The position numbers were made by a program, and so were the translations under genes. Below the pieces are notes generated by a model. That model was not told where the DNA came from, searched no databases, and saw nothing but the letters and a program-made list of their open reading frames with translations. Shown here piece by piece: positions 1 through 5,345 of a stretch of 6,062 bases of DNA. The stretch's first letter is position 1. Every line of letters starts with the position of its first letter. Where the stretch lies: assembly GCA_037440545.1 (NCBI GenBank), contig JBBITX010000071.1, positions 1 through 6,062 of the forward strand. The letters are read 5' to 3'. This stretch comes from JAVZIQ01 sp037440545 (lineage in GTDB: Archaea > Thermoproteota > Bathyarchaeia > Bathyarchaeales > Bathycorpusculaceae).

Positions 1-1
1 G

Positions 2-74
2 TAGCCCGGGGGAGATTCGAACTCCCGTCAGAGGCTCCAGAGGCCTCCATGCTTGACCGCTACACCACCGGGCT
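2..74 (-). tRNA. tRNA-Gln (anticodon CUG)
   Basis: The minus strand folds into a complete 73-nt cloverleaf. The acceptor stem pairs AGCCCGG with CCGGGCT, followed by discriminator A. The D stem pairs GTGT with GCAT, with two G-U pairs. The anticodon stem pairs GAGGC with GCCTC around the loop CTCTGGA, which places CTG at positions 34-36. The T stem pairs GGGAG with CTCCC around TTCGAAT. Anticodon CUG reads the Gln codon CAG. In archaea this tRNA is normally charged with Glu and then amidated by GatDE. No intron is present. The base after the discriminator (window base 1) is C, so an encoded CCA is possible but is cut by the edge. If it is not encoded, the Cca enzyme at 3895-5325 would supply it. 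Confidence 0.95.
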
Positions 75-100
75 TCTCTATTGCCATTCTAAACCTTTCC

Positions 101-110
101 AGAATAATAA
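101..110 (-). promoter_or_regulatory. Possible TATA element of the tRNA-Gln gene
   Basis: On the minus strand the AT-rich stretch TTATTATT lies about 29-36 nt upstream of the mature tRNA 5' end. That is the distance expected of an archaeal TATA box when transcription starts a few bases before the tRNA. The match to the consensus is weak, so this rests mostly on position. Confidence 0.3.
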
Positions 111-147
111 CTTTAGCGTTCAGCCTTCTAACTTTAACCTCGAAAAG

Positions 148-699
148 TTACTTTTTGTATTTCAGTATAAATAATCCCGTTGTTAACTGGCATCCTGAAC
201 ATAGGTAGAAAAGGGGTTCGAAGCCTATTTTGCTGGCTATTAGTGTGGATAGGAGGGCTGCTGCAGCTTCTGTTATGTCGTATGCGGATTCAAACATTCC
301 AAAGAACATCCCTCTCTTGTTTTTGTCGCTTATGTCCACCATCAAAGCTAAAAGGGATGGGCGTTGAAGAGCATGGGATAATCCGAAAAAGAACTCAATT
401 ATGTAAAGCTGGAAAATGTTGGTGACATATATGTAGCCTAAAGTACATATTGCGCCCATCATAACGCCTGTGAAGAATATTCTTTCCCTTCCATAAGCGT
501 CTGCAAGTTTTCCAGCTATAGTCTTGAATAGGGCTGCAACTATGCAGAAGATTGCATATAATATTCCAAAATCGAATATGGAAGCTGAGAAACGGTTAAC
601 GACGAATAAGGGGTATATGGGACCAAGTAATCCGACTCCTAAAGAGTATAGAGTACTTAAAGCCATTAGAAGCAAGAGGGGCTTCGTTAACTTCACCAT
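148..699 (-). CDS. Half-length Major Facilitator Superfamily protein (six membrane helices)
   Basis: A 183-residue membrane protein resembling the N-terminal half of an MFS transporter. About six hydrophobic helices are visible: near residues 5-30, 38-58, 68-88, 92-115, 128-150 and 153-175. The loop between helices 2 and 3 holds the MFS motif A signature GKLADAYGRERIF. The helix 4-5 region has the typical basic, Arg-Gly-containing loop (DKNKRGMFFG). MFS transporters normally have 12 helices in about 400 residues. This one stops after helix 6, with a charged tail LKYKK where the central cytoplasmic loop would begin, and only 73 bp separate the stop from the tRNA, so no second half follows. I chose the ATG at 699 because GGAGG lies 6-10 nt before it. 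The frame stays open to 798, but that extension is hydrophilic and begins at the likely TATA box. The substrate is unknown. It could be a truncated remnant or a genuine six-helix protein acting as a dimer. Confidence 0.8.
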   Translation of the reverse strand: MVKLTKPLLLLMALSTLYSLGVGLLGPIYPLFVVNRFSASIFDFGILYAIFCIVAALFKTIAGKLADAYGRERIFFTGVMMGAICTLGYIYVTNIFQLYIIEFFFGLSHALQRPSLLALMVDISDKNKRGMFFGMFESAYDITEAAAALLSTLIASKIGFEPLFYLCSGCQLTTGLFILKYKK

Positions 700-704
700 A
701 GATG

Positions 705-713
705 CCTCCTCCT
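705..713 (-). promoter_or_regulatory. Strong Shine-Dalgarno of the MFS gene
   Basis: Reading the minus strand, AGGAGGAGG ends 5 nt before the ATG at 699. It is the strongest ribosome binding site in the window. It fixes the MFS start at 699 and argues against the upstream in-frame ATG at 798. Confidence 0.7.
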
Positions 714-798
714 GCTGAAACTCTTTGAAACATTTTGTCAACTGGTTTAGGCAAATACATCTATTATTCAGCTTGCCTCCAACTGGTGAAAATTTCAA

Positions 799-807
799 TT
801 TTTATAA
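799..807 (-). promoter_or_regulatory. TATA-like element for the MFS gene
   Basis: TTATAAAAA on the minus strand sits between the broken stress protein gene (stop at 872) and the MFS gene. An archaeal start about 25 nt downstream would fall near 777. That gives a leader of roughly 78 nt containing the strong ribosome binding site, and it leaves the ATG at 798 untranscribed. Confidence 0.45.
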
Positions 808-871
808 CGCGAAAATAAACTTTTTGGACGCTGTTCAATGCTTTGCAATGATTCCCTTAGGGACACTTAAC

Positions 872-1337
872 CTATTTTACTATTAACCCCGGGCATGGCG
901 CGTTTCTTATGACCCCGTCGCTGACGCTTCCCAAAATGATTTCCTTTATTCTGCTTACACCCTTAGCCCCCATAACAGTCAGGTTGAAGCCTCCCCCGCA
1001 AGCTGCTTTAACTATTTCATGAACAACATGTCCCTCTTTAAGCAGTTTTTCAACTTTAACTCCTTCAGCTCTAACTTTCTCTTCTCCCCCCTGCTAAGAT
1101 GCGCGCTCCAGCCTCCCTCATAGCCCAGGCCATCCTTGAATATTCCGCAGACGTAATCACCGGAATCTTTGTTGCAAAGGAGAGTTGTTCAGGAAAAACT
1201 ATGGATATTGCCCCCACCGAATATACGTGGATTAACCTTACATTCCCATCAAACTTCTTCGCAATTTTCACAGCCACATTTAAGGCTTTAAAAGAATGTT
1301 CAGAACCATCGAGTGGAACAAGAATTTTGCTGAACAA
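872..1337 (-). pseudogene. Universal stress protein (UspA family), frameshifted
   Basis: Two reading frames together make one complete Usp domain protein. The first frame starts at a TTG at 1337 and opens with MFSKILVPLDGSEHS, the usual Usp nucleotide-binding beta1 start. It runs to ARILAGG, then shifts at six Gs (window 1086-1091 as Cs) and stops at 1071 after 88 residues. The continuation to the stop at 872 gives EEKVRAEGVKVEKLL and later the ATP-binding signature G-x2-G-x9-G-S, as GAKG through LGS, ending in NAPCPGLIVK. Removing one G restores a 154-residue protein, the normal family length. Usp proteins are small cytoplasmic ATP-binding dimers linked to stress survival. The 88-residue product would lack the ATP signature. 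Little other decay is visible, so the break is recent or a sequencing error. The SD-like GTGA lies 4 nt before the TTG. Confidence 0.88.
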
Positions 1338-1353
1338 ATAGTCACGCTTCCTT

Positions 1354-1362
1354 AATAAAATA
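1354..1362 (-). promoter_or_regulatory. TATA-like element for the universal stress protein gene
   Basis: TATTTTATT on the minus strand lies 17-25 nt before the TTG start at 1337. This spacing would give a leaderless or nearly leaderless transcript. The assignment rests on base composition and position only. Confidence 0.4.
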
Positions 1363-1493
1363 CAGTTCTGGAAAAAAATGTTACTTCATTAGCTTTTCTA
1401 AATTTAAGGCAACCCTGAACGCTATTGCAGAACACCTAGAAAATTTTGAAAATACATGCACTGCGATAAGTTAGCCGAGCCATGAGAAGTTTA

Positions 1494-1507
1494 AAGCCTT
1501 TGGGCTT
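1494..1507. repeat. Short stem-loop downstream of the small protein gene
   Basis: AAGCC and GGCTT form a 5-bp stem around a 4-base loop, 23 bp past the stop of the minus-strand small protein gene. There is no clear T tract after it on that strand, so a terminator role is not established. The rest of the 192-bp stretch 1338-1529 holds no supported gene. Confidence 0.25.
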
Positions 1508-1529
1508 ATGCTGTAAAACGAGGATTAGT

Positions 1530-1760
1530 CTAGAGAAGGGAGAAGTTTGTGGCTTTTATTTTTCCCTTTTTGTCAAGGATAACCAGGAATTTTTCAGCCC
1601 ACGGGTGTCCCTCCAAGTTTATTGGACATGTGCCTCTAATAATCCAGAATTCTCCTTTTTTTTCAATTATTGAAACATCAATTTTATCCGTGTTCTTCCT
1701 TCTCTTAAGGAAATCAACAGCTATTTCCAATGCTTCTTTTTCCTCGATGCCACCCATCAT
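1530..1760 (-). CDS. Small hypothetical protein with a PepSY-like pattern
   Basis: A 76-residue soluble protein with no signal peptide, membrane helix or cysteine pair. The residue pattern suggests one amphipathic helix (residues 5-20, EEKEALEIAVDFLKRR) followed by four beta strands: about 27-34, 37-43, 55-63 and 66-74. The strands include GEFWIIRG and KFLVILDKKGKI. Helix first, then strands ending in a V-x-L-D-x-x-G-x-I hairpin, resembles PepSY and related small alpha-beta domains, but this is a resemblance only and no function follows from it. The start is one of two adjacent ATGs (1760 or 1757), with GAGGA just upstream. Two antisense frames cover the same bases, but they lack domain logic, and this strand has coherent helix and strand periodicity plus a promoter and SD. 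It stands alone between the stress protein gene and dinB. Confidence 0.65.
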   Translation of the reverse strand: MMGGIEEKEALEIAVDFLKRRKNTDKIDVSIIEKKGEFWIIRGTCPINLEGHPWAEKFLVILDKKGKIKATNFSLL

Positions 1761-1778
1761 GCTATCCTCGTTTGTGCT

Positions 1779-1790
1779 AATATTTCCCCT
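1779..1790 (-). promoter_or_regulatory. BRE/TATA-like promoter of the small protein gene
   Basis: The minus strand reads AGGGGAAATATT: a purine-rich BRE-like block followed by a TATA-like core about 22-25 nt upstream of the ATG pair at 1760/1757. That spacing suits a leaderless start. The GAGGA closer to the gene would matter only for a longer transcript from further upstream, for example from the AAATATTTAA stretch near 1833-1842. Confidence 0.45.
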
Positions 1791-1881
1791 ATGCTAGCAT
1801 TAAAAGTTGTGAACTAAAAATCTTAAGCCCAGTTAAATATTTGCCTTATCCAGACCCTTTTCTTAAATTTGCGATAGGTTC

Positions 1882-1908
1882 AAATGTTAAGGAACATTTA
1901 AATTTTTA
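1882..1908 (+). promoter_or_regulatory. dinB promoter (BRE/TATA) with an overlapping inverted repeat
   Basis: TTTAAATTTTTA at 1897-1908 is a good archaeal TATA box, preceded by purine-rich AAGGAACA as BRE. The predicted start is near 1927, giving a leader of about 9 nt before the ATG at 1936. Overlapping the BRE and the TATA edge is a perfect inverted repeat, AAATGTT (1882-1888) and AACATTT (1893-1899), around AAGG. A protein bound there would block TBP/TFB, so it is a candidate operator. Confidence 0.55.
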
Positions 1909-1935
1909 TCAAAGGCTTCTGGAAAAGTATTTGGG

Positions 1936-3009
1936 ATGAACGGGAAAAAACGCATAATCCTTCATGTAGACATGGACCATTTTTTCACAGCCGTAGAGGA
2001 AAGGGATCATCCTGAATTTAAGGGGAAACCCATAATTGTGGGAGCAGACCCAAAAGAGGGCAGGGGAAGAGGGGTTGTAAGCACATGCAACTATGAAGCT
2101 CGAAAGTTTGGAGTTAAATCCGGAATGCCCATATCAAAGGCTTGGAAACTCTGTCCTGAAGCCGTATATCTACCTGTAAACTATGACCACTACGTGGAGG
2201 TTTCTGAAAAAATAATGGAGATTCTAAGGAAATATGGGAACAAAATTGAAAGTTGGGGAATAGACGAGGCTTTTATAGATGTAACCTCCAAAGTGAAAGA
2301 TTACGGTGAAGCCGAAGCCCTAGCCCGCCAAATTAAAAAGGAAATTTTTGAAAAGGAAGGACTATCATGCTCTATAGGCATAGGCCCCAACAAGCTTATA
2401 GCCAAAATTGCATGCGAACATCAAAAGCCAGACGGCTTGACAGTTGTCAAGGAAGAGGAAGCTGAAAAGTTTTTAGATCCGCTTCCGGTGCGTAAACTAT
2501 TATGGGTTGGAAGCAAAACAGAGCAGAAGCTTAAGGCTTTAGGCATCAAAACAATAGGCGATTTAGCCCGCTGCGATCCAACAGTTCTGGTTGAAGCCTT
2601 CGGCGTTGTAGGCACACATTTATACTTAATGGCCCACGGCGTGGACAAAAGCGAAGTTGAAGAGAAAAGCGAGATAAAATCGGTAAGCCGCGAGAAAACC
2701 TTTGAGGAGGACACTTCAAATTTCGATTTAATCCTAAAAACCATAGACAAACTTGCCGATGACTTACAAGCGGAGGTTTTGAGGCAAAAACTCCAATTTA
2801 AAACCATAACAGTTAAAATGCGTTACGAAGACTTCGAAACTCATACTTATAGCAAGACGCTTTCTTTTATGACAAACAGGTTAGAGGACTTAAAGAAAAC
2901 GGGTAGGGAGCTCCTGCAAGCCCACCTCAAACCAGACAAGAAGATAAGGCTTATAGGCTTAAAAGTTTCAAGCCTTATTTCCACAGATAAACAGAAAAAA
3001 TTAGGGTAA
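1936..3009 (+). CDS. dinB: DNA polymerase IV (Y-family translesion polymerase)
   Basis: A 357-residue Y-family polymerase, close in length to archaeal Dpo4/Dbh. These enzymes copy past damaged bases with low fidelity and no proofreading. The palm begins with ILHVDMDHFF: Asp12 is the first metal ligand, and Phe17 falls at the steric-gate position that excludes ribonucleotides. CNYEARKFGVKSGMP (51-65) is the conserved fingers region. SWGIDEAFIDVT (106-117) supplies the catalytic pair Asp110-Glu111. SIGIGPNKLIAKIAC (146-160) and HQKPDG (162-167) follow. The thumb has a helix-hairpin-helix stretch at about 185-211, and the little finger spans about 246-349. The C terminus ends in DKQKKLG, which looks like the first half of a PCNA-binding PIP box (Q-x-x-L) without the aromatic pair. 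The ATG at 1936 is the natural start: it leaves five residues before the first strand, fits the TATA spacing, and has no clear SD. The inverted repeat in the promoter hints at control. Confidence 0.97.
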   Translation: MNGKKRIILHVDMDHFFTAVEERDHPEFKGKPIIVGADPKEGRGRGVVSTCNYEARKFGVKSGMPISKAWKLCPEAVYLPVNYDHYVEVSEKIMEILRKYGNKIESWGIDEAFIDVTSKVKDYGEAEALARQIKKEIFEKEGLSCSIGIGPNKLIAKIACEHQKPDGLTVVKEEEAEKFLDPLPVRKLLWVGSKTEQKLKALGIKTIGDLARCDPTVLVEAFGVVGTHLYLMAHGVDKSEVEEKSEIKSVSREKTFEEDTSNFDLILKTIDKLADDLQAEVLRQKLQFKTITVKMRYEDFETHTYSKTLSFMTNRLEDLKKTGRELLQAHLKPDKKIRLIGLKVSSLISTDKQKKLG

Positions 3010-3025
3010 ACTCTCAAATGTCATA

Positions 3026-3060
3026 TTGAGGTTTTTTAACCAAGGTGTATTAAGCCTCAA
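3026..3060 (+). terminator. Candidate dinB terminator region
   Basis: Seventeen bases after the dinB stop, GGTTTTTTAACC (3030-3041) gives a run of six Ts and a weak 4-bp hairpin. It sits inside a larger pairing, TTGAGG (3026-3031) with CCTCAA (3055-3060). Archaeal termination depends mainly on T runs, so the T6 is the meaningful part. The hairpins are short and may be chance. Confidence 0.35.
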
Positions 3061-3082
3061 AGGGGAAATAATCTTTTAAATT
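3061..3082 (+). promoter_or_regulatory. uppP promoter (BRE/TATA)
   Basis: Purine-rich AGGGGAAATA precedes the TATA box TTTTAAATT at 3074-3082. The predicted transcription start is near 3100-3104, just before the AGGAG (3104-3108) that lies 6 nt upstream of the TTG start of uppP. The gene therefore probably has its own promoter and does not depend on dinB. Confidence 0.5.
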
Positions 3083-3103
3083 AGATGAAAAATAGAAGTG
3101 AGC

Positions 3104-3108
3104 AGGAG
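3104..3108 (+). promoter_or_regulatory. Shine-Dalgarno deciding the uppP TTG start
   Basis: AGGAG ends 6 nt before the TTG at 3115. This supports the uncommon TTG as the start, which is also where the family's usual N terminus begins. Confidence 0.6.
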
Positions 3109-3114
3109 CCATAA

Positions 3115-3909
3115 TTGGATCAGCTTATTAAAAGCGTTATCTTAGGCCTAATTCAGGGATTAACAGAGTGGCTTCCCATATCAAGCACTGGACATTTGAA
3201 GATTGCAGAGAATCTTATGGGGTTAAATTTTCCGCTGCTCTTCGACGTCATACTCCACGTGGGAACATTATTAGTTGTTTCCCTCTTTTTCAAAAGCGAA
3301 GTTATAGGCATTCTCTCAGCATTGGCCCGTTTAAACTTCAAATCGAATCATGGTAGACTCATCCCCCTTATAATCGTCGGAACTGTGCCAACAGTTTTAA
3401 TAGGGCTTATTTTCAACACATTTTTCGAAGCTACATTTGAAAACCCTATGTTCATAGCCTACACTTTTCTAGCATGCGGAGCTCTTCTCTACTCCTCTAA
3501 GGCTGGAAGAGATAGGAATAAGGAAATAGGCGGATTAGACGCCTTAATTATCGGCATTGCACAGGGCATAGCTGTTATTCCTGGAATTTCAAGAAGTGGA
3601 GCCACAATAGCCACGGCATTAATGCTTGGAATTAGAAGGGAGAAGGCTTTCAAATTCTCCTTTCTCCTTTCAATACCGGCGGTGGTAGCCGCGCTGGCAT
3701 TAACATTTTACACCCATTTTAACGAGTTGCTAACCTCAGGGCTTGGAGTGATTGAAATTCTATCAGGAGCGGTAATGGCGGTTTTAGTGGGCTACTTAGC
3801 CTTGAAAATCCTCTGGAAGACCATTTTGAAAAGGAAGTTTCATTTTTTCGCCTTCTACTGTTGGGGTTTAGGTGCCTTTTTAATAGTTTTCAGCTTAGGT
3901 TTTTTCTAG
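3115..3909 (+). CDS. uppP: Undecaprenyl/polyprenyl-diphosphate phosphatase (UppP/BacA family)
   Basis: A 264-residue integral membrane protein of normal family length with about eight hydrophobic helices. In bacteria the family removes a phosphate from undecaprenyl diphosphate to recycle the wall carrier. In an archaeon the likely substrate is the polyprenyl or dolichyl diphosphate released by glycan transfer, an inference from lipid chemistry. The first signature is QGLTEWLPISSTGHL (14-28): Glu18 and His27 align with catalytic Glu21 and His30 of the E. coli enzyme, and Gln14 takes the place of Glu17, a change that occurs in many homologues. FDVILHVGTLLVV (43-55) is also conserved. The second signature, PGISRSGATI (156-165), carries the phosphate-binding Arg160. 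The TTG start with AGGAG upstream places the protein exactly on the usual N terminus. It follows dinB by 105 bp. Its last 15 bp overlap the end of cca on the other strand. Confidence 0.95.
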   Translation: MDQLIKSVILGLIQGLTEWLPISSTGHLKIAENLMGLNFPLLFDVILHVGTLLVVSLFFKSEVIGILSALARLNFKSNHGRLIPLIIVGTVPTVLIGLIFNTFFEATFENPMFIAYTFLACGALLYSSKAGRDRNKEIGGLDALIIGIAQGIAVIPGISRSGATIATALMLGIRREKAFKFSFLLSIPAVVAALALTFYTHFNELLTSGLGVIEILSGAVMAVLVGYLALKILWKTILKRKFHFFAFYCWGLGAFLIVFSLGFF

Positions 3910-5325
3910 CATAAGCCATTTAGGCTTTCCAGACAGAAAATCTGTAAAAAACTTTGCAAATTCACCGTTCACTTCATATATTTCAGTTATGTCCTCGTTG
4001 ACATAAATTTTGAAGCCTTTACTTAAAGCTTGAGCTATTTCCTTCGCTATGCCAGCTTTTCTCGCATCTTCCTTAAGTTTTTCCTCCAGCAAAAAAACAG
4101 CATCTGTATATTTCCTCTTAACCTCCACAACCCATCTTCCATCTTCAATGAATGGACCTGAAACTGTGCCCGCCCCATTTAGGTGCTTGGCTATAAATCT
4201 TCGACATTCAGACTCCTTTTCAAGGGGAGGGCCTAAATGCTTCTTAACATGTGGGATTTGGCTGTTTTCAAGTTCAAATATGAGTATGTTCAGGTTTTTC
4301 TCGTTGCTCCAAGCTGAACACCTTAAAAGTTTAAACTCGTTTAAAACTAGAAGCTTACTGAGGGAGCGTTGAGACTTGTAAATCTGTCCCCATAAAACAT
4401 CAGGCACTGCTTCTACCTCTCCAAAAACCAGAAAAACCAATGAGGCGCCATGGCCCCTAATTTTCTCCCTAAGCTCCTTGGATTTAAGTGGTATTGTTTC
4501 AGGCGGATAAAAGAAGTACACGTTAGGATTTTCAAGAAAGGCTCTTGAAGCCGCCATGAACGTGTAGAGTTTATCAGGGTTAACGGCTGAGGCTACGTTT
4601 CTCCCCATATCAACGGGGTCCACTATGACGAGCGGCTCGTTAAAAAGCAGTTTCGCCTCATCTTCCCTTCCCCGATAATAATTTTCAAGGTCTATGAATG
4701 TTCCGCGTTTTTGGCGGGCAAAGAATTCTAAAACGTTTAGAAAAGATTTAAAATTTATTATTAGGAGTTCGCATAGGTAGCCGCTGAAACCTCCAATTTT
4801 TATTTCCGCTCCATAAACGCCTACACCCTTCATAAACCTCTTTAAGAGCCGCGTCTCTCCCCGCATTTGCTCGTCTAAATTCTTTTTAACGTAGTCTGTG
4901 TGGTATGGTGTTCGATCTGTGGCGCTTATCCATTCTCCACGCCTAGTTTCGTAGCATGGCACTATGTTTACGCGTACGTTTTCAACCCAAGCCTCAAGAT
5001 AAGGATGCTCTGCGAACCTTTCAGCCTGTTTCGATCCCTCAACAGCCCTTCTAGCTATTTTTAGGCCTACGTCCCCAAGGGATTTCCGCGGTATGCTTGT
5101 TGGCAGGCGAATGAAAATGTCTATTTCAGGATCATCCCTAAGCCATGTGTCTTTGGCTACAGATCCCTCTAAGCGTACATGGGCTTTAACGCCTAAATTC
5201 TCAGCTGCTGAAGCCACAGCCCTCTCTAGTTTATGGGCTAAAGCCTCTATTCTCGCCCTTTCACCCTTTCCCGGGGTAACCCTATCTAAAACAGTTGCAC
5301 AAACTTTTTCTAAAGGCTCAGGCAT
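3895..5325 (-). CDS. cca: Archaeal class I tRNA CCA-adding enzyme (tRNA nucleotidyltransferase)
   Basis: A 476-residue enzyme that adds or repairs the 3' CCA of tRNA using CTP and ATP without a nucleic-acid template; the archaeal class is about 440-460 residues. The polymerase-beta-type head has GS at 54-55 and EIDIF at 68-71, so Glu68 and Asp70 match Glu59 and Asp61 of the Archaeoglobus enzyme. The position matching its third carboxylate, Asp110, reads Asn120 here, in VRVNIVPCY. Family blocks that follow include DRTPYH (137-142), GFSGYLCELL (179-188), VDPVDMGRNVA (235-245), and GPFIEDGRWVVEV (390-402) in the tail/body domains. I chose the ATG at 5325, which gives MPEPLEKV, the usual N terminus. 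An in-frame TTG at 5361 would add 12 residues overlapping thpR and has no well-spaced SD. The gene lies 20 bp after thpR, so they are probably co-transcribed. Its 3' end overlaps uppP by 15 bp. Confidence 0.95.
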   Translation of the reverse strand: MPEPLEKVCATVLDRVTPGKGERARIEALAHKLERAVASAAENLGVKAHVRLEGSVAKDTWLRDDPEIDIFIRLPTSIPRKSLGDVGLKIARRAVEGSKQAERFAEHPYLEAWVENVRVNIVPCYETRRGEWISATDRTPYHTDYVKKNLDEQMRGETRLLKRFMKGVGVYGAEIKIGGFSGYLCELLIINFKSFLNVLEFFARQKRGTFIDLENYYRGREDEAKLLFNEPLVIVDPVDMGRNVASAVNPDKLYTFMAASRAFLENPNVYFFYPPETIPLKSKELREKIRGHGASLVFLVFGEVEAVPDVLWGQIYKSQRSLSKLLVLNEFKLLRCSAWSNEKNLNILIFELENSQIPHVKKHLGPPLEKESECRRFIAKHLNGAGTVSGPFIEDGRWVVEVKRKYTDAVFLLEEKLKEDARKAGIAKEIAQALSKGFKIYVNEDITEIYEVNGEFAKFFTDFLSGKPKWLMLEKT

Positions 5326-5345
5326 AAACAGCCCTTTCCCCAAAT

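Noticed and set aside
2..147. Integration site of a mobile element at the tRNA gene
   Set aside because: No integrase or duplicated tRNA 3' end is visible; the MFS gene lies on the 5' side of the tRNA, while integration usually targets the 3' side, which is outside the window.
180..718. Plus-strand frames (180-425 and 524-718) opposite the MFS gene
   Set aside because: They are antisense to a clear membrane protein with motif A and a strong SD, and their translations have no domain logic.
700..798. N-terminal extension of the MFS protein to the ATG at 798
   Set aside because: The added 33 residues are hydrophilic and unlike the family, the likely TATA overlaps this ATG, and the strong SD points to 699.
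853..863. Terminator hairpin after the stress protein gene (TCCCTTAGGGA)
   Set aside because: The 5-bp arms have only a one-base centre and no T tract follows on the minus strand.
1086..1091. Programmed -1 ribosomal frameshift in the stress protein
   Set aside because: A -1 shift at the G run leads to another stop after about 25 codons; only +1 (or loss of one base) joins the two halves.
1099..1341. Plus-strand frame opposite the universal stress protein
   Set aside because: It mirrors the Usp coding strand and shows no recognisable protein.
1482..1797. Plus-strand frames (1482-1673 and 1549-1797) opposite the small protein
   Set aside because: No SD or TATA in position, odd composition, and the minus strand gives a better folded pattern. 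This is the least certain of the shadow rejections.
2421..2807. Minus-strand 128-codon frame inside dinB
   Set aside because: It is fully antisense to conserved polymerase IV residues and its translation is serine-rich noise.
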